From Hymenobacter psoromatis (GTDB taxonomy: Bacteria > Bacteroidota > Bacteroidia > Cytophagales > Hymenobacteraceae), in contig CP014771.1 in assembly GCA_001596155.1 (NCBI GenBank), positions 496,001 through 560,000 on the forward strand: a stretch of 64,000 nt of DNA. The letters run 5' to 3'. The notes beneath the pieces were generated by a model. That model did not search any database, was not told where the DNA came from, and saw only the letters and a list, made by a program, of their open reading frames with translations. This document shows positions 1 to 8,843 of the stretch, in pieces; position 1 is the first letter of the stretch, and every line of letters starts with the position of its first letter. A program made the position numbers and the translations under genes.

Positions 1-978
1 CTGGCTGTACTGGTCACTCAGCGTATTGGCCTGATACACCGCGTTGTAGTTGCCAAACGCCGACACGGAGGGTAAGAAGCCGTAGCGGTAATAATCGATG
101 TTGAGCCCTTGCAGCGTCTTCTGGGTCAACACCTGCTGAAACTCGATGCGGTTGGCCGGGTTGAGGTGCTCCAGCGTATCCGCCACGGCCTCCTGCTCCA
201 GCTGCAGCGTGTCGTATTTCAGGCTGATAAGCTTGTCGGCCGCCAGGCCCATCAGCTGCTGGAGGTAGGCCGTTTTGGCATTCACCGCCTCAAACGCCTG
301 CTTGCGGCCCGCCACCGAGTTATTGAGCGAAATCTGAGCCTGGAGGTAGTCCGTCTTGTCCACGATACCCGCATCGTAGCGGGCGCGGGCATCCTTGTAG
401 TTGCGGCTCAGCCGCCGGATATCCTCGTCAAATACCGCGAGCTGGCGCTGCGACAGCAGCACGTCGTAGAACGCCTTGCTGGCGTCCGAAACGGTCGCTA
501 TTTTGGTGTTCACCGTGTTCTGACCCGCTGCCAGCCGCGTGTAGCGGGCCTGGCGGGCGGCCAGGTTCACATCATTATTATAGATGACCTGCGTGGCGCT
601 GCCCCCCAGCGTCGTTACGTTTTTTACCCCCAGCTGGCGGGGGGTAGAGATGCCCGTGGTGGGGTCTGGAAACACCGTGAAGGGCAGACCAAAATAGTGC
701 TGCGCGGTGCCCGTGAGGCCCACCTGCGGCAGCCAGGCCGCCAGCGCAATGCGAATATCGGCCTCGTTGCTCCGCTCATCGAGGCGGGCTTGCTGCACCA
801 GCGGCTGGTAGGCCAGCGCGTAGCTCAGGCATTGCTGGAGGGTAAGCGGCTCGTCGGGCGGCGGCGGGGGGGTAGGGACGGCAACTGGATTCTGAGCCCA
901 AACCCGACCCGACCCCAGTAGAAAATACGCGAACAGAGCCCACAAACAGCTCCGCGCGGCGCGGCGTAAAATCTTCAT
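1..978 (-). CDS. TolC family outer-membrane efflux protein (3' end beyond window)
   Basis: An outer-membrane factor that would form the exit duct of an RND or ABC export pump. The reading frame is open from the ATG at 976-978 to the left edge (326 codons), so the C-terminal part is missing. Residues 1-28 form a signal peptide (basic start KILRR, hydrophobic core, cleavage near VWA-Q). A Pro-rich stretch follows, then the typical TolC opening LTLQQCLSYALAY and long Ala/Gln-rich helices with DYLQAQISLNNS and AYLQQLMGL, as in the periplasmic helical barrel. Partner pump genes, if adjacent, lie outside the window. The family call is firm; the exported substrate cannot be told. Confidence 0.9.
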   Translation of the reverse strand, partial: MKILRRAARSCLWALFAYFLLGSGRVWAQNPVAVPTPPPPPDEPLTLQQCLSYALAYQPLVQQARLDERSNEADIRIALAAWLPQVGLTGTAQHYFGLPFTVFPDPTTGISTPRQLGVKNVTTLGGSATQVIYNNDVNLAARQARYTRLAAGQNTVNTKIATVSDASKAFYDVLLSQRQLAVFDEDIRRLSRNYKDARARYDAGIVDKTDYLQAQISLNNSVAGRKQAFEAVNAKTAYLQQLMGLAADKLISLKYDTLQLEQEAVADTLEHLNPANRIEFQQVLTQKTLQGLNIDYYRYGFLPSVSAFGNYNAVYQANTLSDQYSQ

Positions 979-1344
979 AAGTAATTACAACCGGGCGGCC
1001 CAGTAAATGTTGAGGTTGCCCGTTGCGGATGTTTCATCAGCTCATGGCCTTCTCCCAAACGAGCAAACGGGTCTTTGGTTGATAAAAAATGCTTTCTTGG
1101 CGCAGCGTCTCTTGTCTTTAAAAAGTAGTCGCTTATGAAGTAGTAGCTTTTTATCGACTCCCACGGAAAGCACGGCCGCCTTACTGGCGTGGTGAATGGC
1201 AGCGGTCCCGGCCCCGGTTATAGCTAGGCTTGCGCTAAAAACGAGGGGGTAGGAGCCGTCAAGCCCAACGCAACGCGGGCCGATTGTCCGGTGTCTTTAG
1301 CAGTTATTCATCTACTCTTTCACCAAACAACCCCCACTCCCTGC
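979..1344. other. Intergenic region between divergent tolC-like and M28 genes
   Basis: A 366-base spacer between two divergent genes must hold both promoters. I found no full TAnnTTTG box in either direction; GTCTTTAG near 1292 is a weak candidate for the plus-strand gene. A GGGGGTAGG motif lies near 1245. No gene or clear hairpin is visible. Confidence 0.5.
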
Positions 1345-2931
1345 ATGCGGAAAACAATTTTTACCCTCGCCGCCGCTGGCCTGCTGGCTGTGCCTGCCCT
1401 GGCCCAAACCCCAGCCCAAACCGCCGAAAAACTCGACCCCGCCGCCCTGGCCAAAATCAAGGACGAAGGCCTGAACCGCTCCAAGGTGATGGAAACGGCC
1501 TTTTACCTCACCGATGTGTGCGGCCCGCGCCTGGCCGGCTCCGAGGGACTGGCCCGCGCCAACGCCTGGACCAAAAAGCGCCTCACCGACTACGGCCTGG
1601 CCAATGCCAACGTGGAAGCCTGGGGCGACTTTGGCCGCGGCTGGGACATCGATAAGAGCTACGTGGCCATGACGGCACCCTACTACCACGCCATGATTGG
1701 CGTGCCCAAGGCCTGGACGCCCTCGACCCCCGGCAGCTTGCGCAAAGCTGTGGCCTATGTGAACGTGAAAACCGCCGCCGACCTCGACAAATACAAGGGC
1801 CAGCTGCGCGATAAAATCGTGATTTTACCCGTGGCCACGCTGCCCCAGCCCAACTTCGAGCCCGACGCTAAGCGCCTCAGCGCCGAAGACTTGCAGAAGC
1901 TGGCCGACGCCCCCGCCGGCGGCGCGCCCACCGCCGCCAACCGCCCCGCCGAGGCCAACCCCGAAGCCCGCCGCGCCGCTATGCTGGCCGCCCGCGAGCT
2001 GCGCCAGCAACTGAATAATATGCTATTGGCCGAAGGCGCCGCCGCCGTGCTTAGCCCCGCCCGCGGCACCGACGGTACCGTGTTCACCACTAACGGCGCG
2101 CCCTACGCCGCCGACGCCAAGCCGGTGCTGCCCGAGCTGGAAATGTCGGCCGAGGACCAGCTGCGCCTCATTCGCCTCGTCGAAGCCGGCATTCCGGTCG
2201 AAGTCGAGCTGGAAACCAAAACGCACTTCCAGACCCAGGACCTAAAAGGCTACAACGTGGTGGCCGAAATCCCCGGCACCGACAAGAAACTCAAAAGCGA
2301 AGTCGTGATGCTCGGCGGCCACCTCGACTCGTGGCACGCCGCCACCGGGGCCACCGATAACGCCGCCGGTGTAGCCGTGATGATAGAGGCCGTCCGCATC
2401 CTGAAAGCCAGCGGCCTTAAGCCGCGCCGCACTATCCGCATCGCCCTCTGGGGCGAGGAGGAAGAAGGCCTGCATGGCTCGCGCAACTACGTGAAAAACC
2501 ACTTCGCTGACCCCGCCACCATGCTCCTCAAACCCGACCACGAGAAGCTGGCCGCCTACTTCAACCTCGACAATGGGGCCGGTAAAATCCGGGGCATCTA
2601 TGCCCAGGGCAACGAGGCCGTGAAGCCTATTTTCACCGCCTGGCTCCAGCCCTTCGCCGATATGGGGGCCAGCACCGTCACGCTGCGCAACACCGGCAGC
2701 ACCGACCACATCGCCTTCGACGCGGTGGGCCTGCCCGGCTTCCAGTTCATCCAGGATGGCCTCGACTATTTCGCCCGCACCCACCACTCCAACCAGGACA
2801 CCTACGACCGCCTCGTAGCCGACGACCTCAAGCAGGCCTCCGTAGTAGTGGCCTCCTTCGTGTATAATGCCGCCATGCGCGACCAAAAACTGCCCCGCAA
2901 GCCGCTGCCCACCGCCGTCAAGCCGCAGTAG
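1345..2931 (+). CDS. Secreted M28 family zinc aminopeptidase
   Basis: A two-zinc exopeptidase of the M28 family (aminopeptidase / carboxypeptidase Q type), acting in the periplasm or outside the cell. The chosen ATG begins a clean signal peptide (MRKTIFTLAAAGL, cleavage after ALA at residue 20); the frame stays open to 1291, but that extension would bury the signal. A protease-associated-like insert occupies about residues 130-290. Metal ligands are all visible: H326 (GGHLDSW), D338 (ATDNAAG), catalytic E371 and ligand E372 (WGEEEEG), D409 (NLDNG), and H480 or H481 (RTHHSN). At 528 residues its length is normal. It appears monocistronic, with a strong terminator right behind it. Confidence 0.92.
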   Translation: MRKTIFTLAAAGLLAVPALAQTPAQTAEKLDPAALAKIKDEGLNRSKVMETAFYLTDVCGPRLAGSEGLARANAWTKKRLTDYGLANANVEAWGDFGRGWDIDKSYVAMTAPYYHAMIGVPKAWTPSTPGSLRKAVAYVNVKTAADLDKYKGQLRDKIVILPVATLPQPNFEPDAKRLSAEDLQKLADAPAGGAPTAANRPAEANPEARRAAMLAARELRQQLNNMLLAEGAAAVLSPARGTDGTVFTTNGAPYAADAKPVLPELEMSAEDQLRLIRLVEAGIPVEVELETKTHFQTQDLKGYNVVAEIPGTDKKLKSEVVMLGGHLDSWHAATGATDNAAGVAVMIEAVRILKASGLKPRRTIRIALWGEEEEGLHGSRNYVKNHFADPATMLLKPDHEKLAAYFNLDNGAGKIRGIYAQGNEAVKPIFTAWLQPFADMGASTVTLRNTGSTDHIAFDAVGLPGFQFIQDGLDYFARTHHSNQDTYDRLVADDLKQASVVVASFVYNAAMRDQKLPRKPLPTAVKPQ

Positions 2932-2950
2932 GGGGGTAGGGAATCGTTAA

Positions 2951-2991
2951 AAAGAGCGCCCCGCTGAGCCTGGCTCGGCGGGGCGCTCTTT
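2951..2991. terminator. Strong bidirectional-looking hairpin after the M28 gene
   Basis: The arms AAAGAGCGCCCCGC (2951-2964) and GCGGGGCGCTCTTT (2978-2991) pair perfectly, and the stem continues inward with one G-U pair around a CTG loop. The T-run after the stem is short on the plus strand. Confidence 0.85.
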
Positions 2992-3083
2992 ATAGATAAG
3001 CCCGATACGTACCTTGACCCGATGGGGCTGGCTATTAACCATTTTACGTAATTACTATGTGAGTTATAATGCTAAGTATTTAC

Positions 3084-3224
3084 CTCTACTTTAGCAGGTT
3101 AAGCTGCTGTTTGCCCCAGCTACTAGTACAGGTATTTTCACCGCAGAAGAGTCGCAGAGGTCGTTCTTCTGCGAAGCCCTCTGCGTCTTCTGCGGTGAAA
3201 ACATGCTAACCTGCCAAAGTAGAG
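3084..3224. repeat. Long intergenic inverted repeat (nested, two arms)
   Basis: Outer arms 3084-3104 and 3205-3224 (CTCTACTTTAGCAGG against CCTGCCAAAGTAGAG) and inner arms 3135-3159 and 3179-3201 (TTTTCACCGCAGAAG against CTTCTGCGGTGAAAA) pair with few mismatches. It sits between the 3' ends of convergent genes and encodes nothing. It is a REP/MITE-like element of a family different from the other repeats in the window. Confidence 0.75.
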
Positions 3225-3254
3225 TTAATTGAACAATATCTTCAGCTGTATAGA

Positions 3255-4112
3255 CTACCCCAGCTTCTCCTTAAACAGCCGCAGCGTGCGCTCCCAGGCC
3301 AGTTTCGCGGCCTCCGCATTGTAGCGAGCGGGCGAAGTATCGTTGTTAAACGCGTGGTTAACCCCTTCGTACACAAATAATTCGTAGGGAATATGCGCCG
3401 CTTTCAACGCCGCTTCATAAGCCGGAATACCGGCGTCGATGCGCTGGTCGAGGCCGGCGTAATGCAGCAGGAGGGCCGCTTTTATCTGGGGCACGTCTTC
3501 GGCCTTGGGCTGCTGCCCGTAGTAGGCCACGGCGGCGTTGAGCTTGGGGTCGTGCACCGCGAGCTGGTTGGCTAGCCCGCCGCCCCAGCAGAAGCCCACG
3601 CAGCCGGTGTGGCCGTTGCACTCGGGCCGGGCGCGCAGGTAGGTGAGGGCGGCGAGGTAATTGTTCAGGTTTTTGGTCGCGTCGAGCTGGCCGATTAGTT
3701 CGCGCCCCTTGTCCTCATCGGCCGGCGTGCCGCCCAGCACCGACAGCGCATCGACGCCCAGCGCCAGGTAGCCGGCCTGCGCCACCCGCCGCGTCACATC
3801 CTTGATGTGCGGCGTGAGTCCCCGGTTTTCGTGAATCACGACCACCGCGCCGCGCTTTTTCCGGCCTTTCGGATGCACCAGGTAGCCGCTCACCGTGGCC
3901 CCGTCGCCGGGCCAAGTCACGGTTTCTTCCACCAAATCTTCCGCCAGCGGCGAAATGGTGGCCGCCCGAGCGTAGCCGGGCTCCAGCACGGAGAGCGCCG
4001 TGGTGGCCAGCGCTGCGCTGCCCACCAGCACCACCAGCCGATCCAGAAATTCCTTGCGCGAAAGCGGGCGGTGCGTGTACTCGTCAAAAAGGTTGATGAT
4101 GCGCTGGTCCAT
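3255..4112 (-). CDS. Dienelactone hydrolase family protein
   Basis: An alpha/beta hydrolase of the dienelactone hydrolase family (285 residues). The catalytic triad is readable: Cys175 in GFCWGGG, Asp222 in YAGLDQR and His253 in GVNHAFNN, with the helper Glu95 in VIHENRG. The N-terminus (RIINLFDEYTHRPLSRKEFL, then a hydrophobic stretch to ARA at residue 50) is typical of the exported YghX-like subgroup; it looks like a signal sequence or anchor, though no twin-arginine pair is present. The substrate is unknown. The ATG is preceded at six bases by CCCTACCCCC, the coding-strand form of the motif that recurs across the window. Confidence 0.9.
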   Translation of the reverse strand: MDQRIINLFDEYTHRPLSRKEFLDRLVVLVGSAALATTALSVLEPGYARAATISPLAEDLVEETVTWPGDGATVSGYLVHPKGRKKRGAVVVIHENRGLTPHIKDVTRRVAQAGYLALGVDALSVLGGTPADEDKGRELIGQLDATKNLNNYLAALTYLRARPECNGHTGCVGFCWGGGLANQLAVHDPKLNAAVAYYGQQPKAEDVPQIKAALLLHYAGLDQRIDAGIPAYEAALKAAHIPYELFVYEGVNHAFNNDTSPARYNAEAAKLAWERTLRLFKEKLG

Positions 4113-4174
4113 AGGGGGGGTAGGGATTAGCGAGCAAGATAATCAAACTTGCTTTCGCGCGGTGTTTCGCGGTG

Positions 4175-5002
4175 CTAAACTGCGGTGTTTCGCAGAGTAT
4201 TATTGGTCAGTAATTGGTGAAAATAGGCTGGCGATAATCGCAGCCGGCTGCCGTACCAGCTGAATAATTCGCCATCCACAAGTTGAATTTTAGCCGCCGG
4301 GCAAATCTCCTGAAATTCGGCCAAGTGCTTTTCCCCGAAGGGGTAGGGCTCCGACGATAATAAAATGCGTTCCGGCGCGGCGGCGCGCACTTGCGCGGCC
4401 GTTATTTCCGGGTAGCGGCCGAGGTGCGCGAACACATTGCGAAAACCCGCCCGCGTCAGCATATCATCGATAAACGTGCCGCCGGCCGCCGCCATATAAG
4501 GCTTGCGCCAAATAAAATAAGCGGCCGGAATGAGAGGCTGTGGCGCGGCCAATGCTGCAAACGAGTCCGCGATTTGAGCGGCCAGCTGTTCGCCCCGGTC
4601 CTGCGCACCCGTAATAAAACTCACTTGCCGAATCATATCCAGCGCCTGCGCCAGGGTACTGATGTCGCTCAGCCACACGGGGTAGTGCGCGGCCAATTCA
4701 TCGATACCAGCCTGATAATTCTCTTCTTTATTCCCGATAATTAAATCAGGTTGTAAAGCCGCTATTTTATCAAAATCAAAATTCTTGGTGCCGCCAATTA
4801 TCGTTGTGGTTTGCCGTGCCTCAGGTGGGTAAACGCAGAATTTAGTAATTCCCACTACCCGATTACCCAGCCCTAAATCGAATAATAATTCTGTTTGCGA
4901 AGGTACTAGCGATACAATGCGCAGCGGGGGGTAGGGGAACGTGATTTGCCGGCCTAGTTGGTCGGTAATCGTCATCGGACGCTGGTGCGAATTATGTGCC
5001 AT
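4175..5002 (-). CDS. Helical-backbone metal receptor (BtuF-like substrate-binding protein)
   Basis: A class III periplasmic-binding-protein fold of the BtuF/FepB type, which binds cobalamin or iron chelates for ABC uptake. Marks of the family are the N-terminal RIVSLVPSQTELLFDLGLG, VGITKFCVYPP, a KIAALQPDLIIGNKEEN segment and a C-terminal ERILLSSEPYPFGEKH. No signal peptide is seen at the chosen ATG nor at the alternative Met ten residues later (MTITDQLGRQ), so the protein may be cytosolic or act outside a standard transporter; no permease or ATPase gene is adjacent. An AT-richer codon choice sets it apart slightly from its neighbours. Confidence 0.82.
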   Translation of the reverse strand: MAHNSHQRPMTITDQLGRQITFPYPPLRIVSLVPSQTELLFDLGLGNRVVGITKFCVYPPEARQTTTIIGGTKNFDFDKIAALQPDLIIGNKEENYQAGIDELAAHYPVWLSDISTLAQALDMIRQVSFITGAQDRGEQLAAQIADSFAALAAPQPLIPAAYFIWRKPYMAAAGGTFIDDMLTRAGFRNVFAHLGRYPEITAAQVRAAAPERILLSSEPYPFGEKHLAEFQEICPAAKIQLVDGELFSWYGSRLRLSPAYFHQLLTNNTLRNTAV

Positions 5003-5021
5003 GCCATTACTTTACTAACTT

Positions 5022-5054
5022 AAAAAAATGGCCATTCCCGTCGGAATGGCCATT
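5022..5054 (-). terminator. Rho-independent terminator of the M42 peptidase gene
   Basis: Read on the minus strand, arms AATGGCCATTCC / GGAATGGCCATT (5043-5054 and 5027-5038) enclose a four-base loop and are followed by a run of seven T (5022-5028). It ends transcription from the M42 gene before the next minus-strand gene starts at 5002. Confidence 0.85.
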
Positions 5055-5106
5055 ATCTCATGCGGCAAACTAAAGCTTACCCTAAACCTGCCCGGCAAGC
5101 TGAAGC

Positions 5107-5172
5107 TTACCGCACGTCGTTCAAATCATCCACAAAATCCGATTAATCCGAAAAATCCGCATGAATCCGTGG
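5107..5172. repeat. Fragment of an AATCCGC-rich dispersed repeat
   Basis: Short units of the form AATCCGnnAAATCCGC repeat here. Similar text occurs at 18812-18855 and, as an inverted pair, at 35600-35813. Here only one arm is visible, just beyond the stop of the M42 gene. Confidence 0.4.
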
Positions 5173-5173
5173 T

Positions 5174-6244
5174 TCAGACAAAATACCGAAAATCCTGCCC
5201 GTCCTCAATGCGCAGCAGCGTTTCGTAGATAAGGCGCGTCACGCTGTCCACATCGTCCTTGTGCACGGTTTCGACGGTGGTGTGCATGTATTTGAGGGGT
5301 AGGGAGATAAGCGCGGCGGCCACGCCCGAACCCGAGTAAGCAAAGGCGTCCGTGTCGGTGCCGGTGGCGCGGGTGGCGGCGGCGCGCTGGAAGGGAATGT
5401 CCGTTTCCTTAGCCGTATTAATAATTAAATCACGCAAATTATTTTGCACGGCCGGGCCGTAGGTAATTACCGGGCCTTTGCCGCACGAAATATCCCCAGC
5501 GGTTTTTTTCTCATACATCGGCGACTGGCTGTCGTGCGTCACGTCGGTAATTATCGCCACGTCGGGATTAATACGATGGGCCACCATTTCAGCCCCGCGC
5601 AGGCCAATTTCCTCCTGCACCGCGTTCACGATGTAGAGGCCGAAGGGCAGCTTTTTGCCGTTCTCTTTCAGCATCCGGGCCACCTCGGCCACCATGAAGC
5701 CACCCACGCGGTTGTCGAGGGCGCGGCCCACGTAGTATTTGTCGTTGAGCACGGTAAACTCGTCCTCAAACGTCACTACGCAGCCCACGTGAATGCCCAT
5801 TTCGGCCACCTCATCGGCATTGCTGGCACCACAGTCGAGGAAAATGGTTTCGATGGTCGGGGCCTTGTCCTGGTCTACCTTGCGCACGTGGATGGCCGGC
5901 CAGCCAAAAATGCCTTTTACCACGCCTTTTTCGCCGTAAATATTTACCCGCTTGCTGGGCGCAACCAGCGCGTCGGAGCCGCCATTGCGACGCAGATACA
6001 GGTAGCCTTCCTTGGTGATGTAATTCACGAAATACGAGATTTCGTCGGCGTGCGCCTCAATAACTACTTTGTATTTTGCCTCGGGATTAATGACGCCGAC
6101 TACGGTGCCGTAGGTATCGACAAAATACTCGTCGATGTAGGGCTTAATGTACTCCAGCCACAGTTTCTGGCCTTCTTTTTCAAAGCCGGTGGGGGAAGAG
6201 TTATTGAGGTAGTTGGTGAGAAATTCGAATGATTCGGGACGCAT
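5174..6244 (-). CDS. M42 family metallopeptidase (FrvX/CelM-like)
   Basis: A cytosolic di-metal aminopeptidase of family M42 (356 residues, normal length), which trims peptides and in related bacteria forms large tetrahedral dodecamers. Metal ligands and catalytic residues are visible: H65 and D67 in EAHADEIS, D177 in RALDNRVGG, catalytic E211 and ligand E212 in VQEEIGLRG, D234 in IITDVTHD, and H321 in LKYMHTTVE. No signal peptide. It has its own terminator and stands apart from the upstream carboxylase gene, with a long inverted repeat between them. Confidence 0.93.
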   Translation of the reverse strand: MRPESFEFLTNYLNNSSPTGFEKEGQKLWLEYIKPYIDEYFVDTYGTVVGVINPEAKYKVVIEAHADEISYFVNYITKEGYLYLRRNGGSDALVAPSKRVNIYGEKGVVKGIFGWPAIHVRKVDQDKAPTIETIFLDCGASNADEVAEMGIHVGCVVTFEDEFTVLNDKYYVGRALDNRVGGFMVAEVARMLKENGKKLPFGLYIVNAVQEEIGLRGAEMVAHRINPDVAIITDVTHDSQSPMYEKKTAGDISCGKGPVITYGPAVQNNLRDLIINTAKETDIPFQRAAATRATGTDTDAFAYSGSGVAAALISLPLKYMHTTVETVHKDDVDSVTRLIYETLLRIEDGQDFRYFV

Positions 6245-6276
6245 GGGAAATTAGGTATTAATACGAAATTAAGACC

Positions 6277-6393
6277 GTCATGCTCATCTGGCGTCCGCTT
6301 GTCGAAGCATCTCTACCGCGTAACTAATTTCAATGTTTGGAATTAGTTACGCGGTAGAGATGCTTCGACAAGCGGACGCCAGATGAGCATGAC
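6277..6393. repeat. Long near-perfect inverted repeat (GTCATGCTCATCTGG family)
   Basis: Arms of about 50 bases starting GTCATGCTCATCTGGCGTCC at 6277 pair almost perfectly with the arm ending at 6393; the loop is only a few bases around 6333. It lies between two minus-strand genes and would fold into a very stable cruciform or RNA hairpin. The termini GTCAT...ATGAC and the inner GAAGCATCTC resemble the TGTCATTGCGAGC...GAAGCAATC elements elsewhere in the window. Confidence 0.85.
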
Positions 6394-6410
6394 AACGACT
6401 TGGGCAAAAA

Positions 6411-7985
6411 TCACAGCGGAATATTCCCGTGCTTTTTGCGCGGCAACGTATCCACTTTATTTTCCAGCATTTTAAAAGCGCGAATTAATTTCTGCCGGGT
6501 TTGCGAGGGTAGAATTACCTCATCCACGAAGCCGCGGTGGGCGGCGCGGTAGGGGGTAGCAAATTTCCGCTGGTACTCATCTACCTTTTCCTGCAATTTC
6601 GCCTCGGGGTTTTCGGCCGCCGCGATTTCGCGCTTGAAGATGATTTCGGCCGCGCCTTTGGCACCCATTACGGCGATTTCGGCAGTGGGCCAGGCAAAGT
6701 TGAGGTCGGCCCCGATGTGCTTGCTGTTCATCACATCATACGCGCCGCCGTAGGCCTTGCGGGTGATAACGGTGATGCGCGGCACGGTGGCCTCGCAGAA
6801 AGCGTAGAGCAGTTTTGCGCCGTTGGTGATAATGCCGCGCCACTCCTGGTCGGTGCCGGGCAGGAAGCCGGGCACGTCTTCGAGCACCAGCAGCGGAATA
6901 TTAAACGAGTCGCAGAAGCGCACGAAGCGGGCGGCCTTGGTGCTGGCGTTGATGTCGAGCACGCCCGCCAGCACGGCCGGCTGGTTGCCCACAATGCCGA
7001 TGCTGCGACCCGCCAGCCGCGCAAACCCCACCACGATGTTCTCGGCAAAGTTCTGGTGCACCTCCATGAAGGAGCCGGCATCAATCAGGCCCTCAACAAC
7101 TTCACGAATATCGTAGGGCTGGTTGGCGTTGTCGGGGATGAGCGTGTCGAGCGCGGGGCGGCTTTCGTCCTGGCCGGGGGGGTAGGGCACGGCCGGCGCG
7201 GTTTCCTCGCAGTTTTGGGGCAGGTAGCTCAGCAGCTGCTTGAGCTGCTGAATGACCACTACCTCATTCGACCCGGTGAAGTGCGTGACACCGCTCTTAG
7301 TGGAGTGCGTGCTGGCGCCACCCAGCTCCTCGCTGGTCACGTTTTCGTGGGTCACGGTTTTCACCACGTTGGGGCCGGTCACGAACATATAGCTCGTGTT
7401 CTCGACCATCAGAATGAAGTCCGTGATGGCCGGCGAATATACCGCGCCGCCCGCGCACGGCCCCATAATGGCCGAAAGCTGCGGCACCACGCCGCTGGCC
7501 AGCGTATTCTTGTAGAAGATATCGGCGTAGCCGCCCAGGCTCACTACCCCTTCCTGAATGCGCGCTCCGCCCGAGTCGTTGAGGCCGATAACGGGCGCGC
7601 CATTTTTCATGGCCAGGTCCATGATTTTGACGATTTTCTCGGCGTGCGTCTCGCTCAACGAGCCGCCGAACACCGTGAAATCCTGCGAGAAAACGTACAC
7701 CAGCCGGCCCTGCACGGTGCCGTAGCCCGTTACCACGCCGTCGCCGAGGTAGTATTCTTTGTCGAGGCCAAAGTCTTTGGCGCGGTGCATCACAAACTTG
7801 CCGATTTCTTCGAACGAGCCCTCATCGAGCAGCAAATCAAGGCGTTCGCGGGCGGTGAGCTTGCCTTTTTTGTGCTGAGCATCAATGCGGACCTGGCCGC
7901 CGCCGAGCAGGGCTTCCTGGTTTTTGGCGGCCAGCAATTCGGTGGCAGAAAGCGTGGGGTGGGCGGCTACGTGGGGGTCGGCCAT
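6411..7985 (-). CDS. Acyl-CoA carboxylase carboxyltransferase subunit (propionyl-CoA type)
   Basis: The beta (carboxyltransferase) subunit of a biotin-dependent acyl-CoA carboxylase, which moves carboxyl from biotin to propionyl-CoA or a similar acyl-CoA. The 524-residue protein shows both crotonase-fold halves: [17 protein letters not shown] near the N-terminus, [11 protein letters not shown] and [12 protein letters not shown] in the first half, [22 protein letters not shown] and [17 protein letters not shown] in the second. The start at the ATG of [10 protein letters not shown] was preferred to a frame open to 8108, because the extension would run through an inverted repeat. The biotin carboxylase and carrier subunits are not in the window. 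CCCTACCCCCC touches the ATG. Confidence 0.93.
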   Translation of the reverse strand: MADPHVAAHPTLSATELLAAKNQEALLGGGQVRIDAQHKKGKLTARERLDLLLDEGSFEEIGKFVMHRAKDFGLDKEYYLGDGVVTGYGTVQGRLVYVFSQDFTVFGGSLSETHAEKIVKIMDLAMKNGAPVIGLNDSGGARIQEGVVSLGGYADIFYKNTLASGVVPQLSAIMGPCAGGAVYSPAITDFILMVENTSYMFVTGPNVVKTVTHENVTSEELGGASTHSTKSGVTHFTGSNEVVVIQQLKQLLSYLPQNCEETAPAVPYPPGQDESRPALDTLIPDNANQPYDIREVVEGLIDAGSFMEVHQNFAENIVVGFARLAGRSIGIVGNQPAVLAGVLDINASTKAARFVRFCDSFNIPLLVLEDVPGFLPGTDQEWRGIITNGAKLLYAFCEATVPRITVITRKAYGGAYDVMNSKHIGADLNFAWPTAEIAVMGAKGAAEIIFKREIAAAENPEAKLQEKVDEYQRKFATPYRAAHRGFVDEVILPSQTRQKLIRAFKMLENKVDTLPRKKHGNIPL

Positions 7986-8045
7986 CGGGGGGTAGGGCAG
8001 GGAGGTTGGGGGTAACTTTAAGTTAATGCCCAAAGATAGGACGAG

Positions 8046-8122
8046 GTAGCGCGGACTCGCGAGTCCGCGCGTGGTATGGCTGAACAACATTCCCACGCGC
8101 GGACCCACAGAGTCCGCGCTAC
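8046..8122. repeat. Inverted repeat GTAGCGCGGACTC...GAGTCCGCGCTAC
   Basis: Arms 8047-8075 and 8093-8122 (GTAGCGCGGACT against AGTCCGCGCTAC, then GTCCGCGCGTGG against CCACGCGCGGAC) pair almost completely. The left arm itself contains the palindrome GCGGACTCGCGAGTCCGC. The element ends two bases before the stop codon of the DNA glycosylase gene. Confidence 0.8.
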
Positions 8123-8123
8123 A

Positions 8124-8804
8124 TTAGTCCCAGCCCATTTCTGAGTTGATGGCCGGCGCAGGGTCGAGCGATTTCCACAAATACTTGCAGGCCAGCGAGC
8201 GGTAGGGCCGCCAGGGCTCGGCCAGCAGCAGCATTTTTTTTTGTAGGGCGCGGCCGGTTTCCTCCAGGCCGTAGTGCTTGCGCATGGCGTTCTGGATGCC
8301 CAAGTCGCCCTCGCTGAACACGTCGGGCTGGTCGAGGGCAAATAGTTGCAGCATCTGGGCCGTCCAGCGCCCTACCCCCCTGATGGCGGTCAAGTGGTCG
8401 GTAAAGGCTTCTTCGCCGAGCTGGCTGAGGTGCTCGTAGTCGAGCAGGCCGCGCTCCTGGTAGTCGGCAATGGCTTTTAAGTAGCTGGCTTTCTGGCGCG
8501 AAAGGCCCGCCTCGCGCAGCTCGTCCTCGCTCAGGCGCAGCACTTCGCGCGGCTCGGGGTAACCATCGGGCCGGAACAGCGCCGTGAAGCGCCGCCAGAT
8601 GGCCGCCGCCGCCTTGGTCGAAATCTGTTGGCTCACGATGGCGCGTAGCAGCGCCAGGTACAGGTCTTCGTGGGCGGCGGGGCGCACCGGGCCGGCCACT
8701 TTCGCAATGACCTGCGCCAGAATGGGGTCGGCCTGGCGCAGGTGGGCCAGGCCAGCGGCGTGCCAATGCGGTTCGGCGGCGGGAAGGGGGGTAGGGACGG
8801 GCAT
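8124..8804 (-). CDS. DNA-3-methyladenine glycosylase II-like protein (HhH-GPD)
   Basis: A base-excision repair glycosylase of the HhH-GPD superfamily, AlkA/Mag branch, removing alkylated purines. It has 226 residues. The helix-hairpin-helix is at about 139-157 (TAIRGVGRWTAQMLQLFAL), followed by the loop DVFSEGDLGIQNAM with the catalytic Asp167. The RAIVSQQISTKAAAAIW helix is also typical. There is no iron-sulphur cluster motif, so this is not an endonuclease III. The next minus-strand gene upstream is a phosphoesterase 39 bases away; no functional link is obvious. Confidence 0.9.
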   Translation of the reverse strand: MPVPTPLPAAEPHWHAAGLAHLRQADPILAQVIAKVAGPVRPAAHEDLYLALLRAIVSQQISTKAAAAIWRRFTALFRPDGYPEPREVLRLSEDELREAGLSRQKASYLKAIADYQERGLLDYEHLSQLGEEAFTDHLTAIRGVGRWTAQMLQLFALDQPDVFSEGDLGIQNAMRKHYGLEETGRALQKKMLLLAEPWRPYRSLACKYLWKSLDPAPAINSEMGWD

Positions 8805-8843
8805 GAATAGCGAAACGGTATTTCTGGCGGCCAGGGCCAGCGG

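Noticed and set aside
109..921. Long plus-strand open frame opposite the tolC-like gene
   Set aside because: Its translation has no family features, while the minus strand gives a signal peptide and TolC motifs throughout.
6537..8015. 492-codon plus-strand frame opposite the acyl-CoA carboxylase gene
   Set aside because: A shadow frame caused by high GC; the opposite strand has complete carboxyltransferase motifs.
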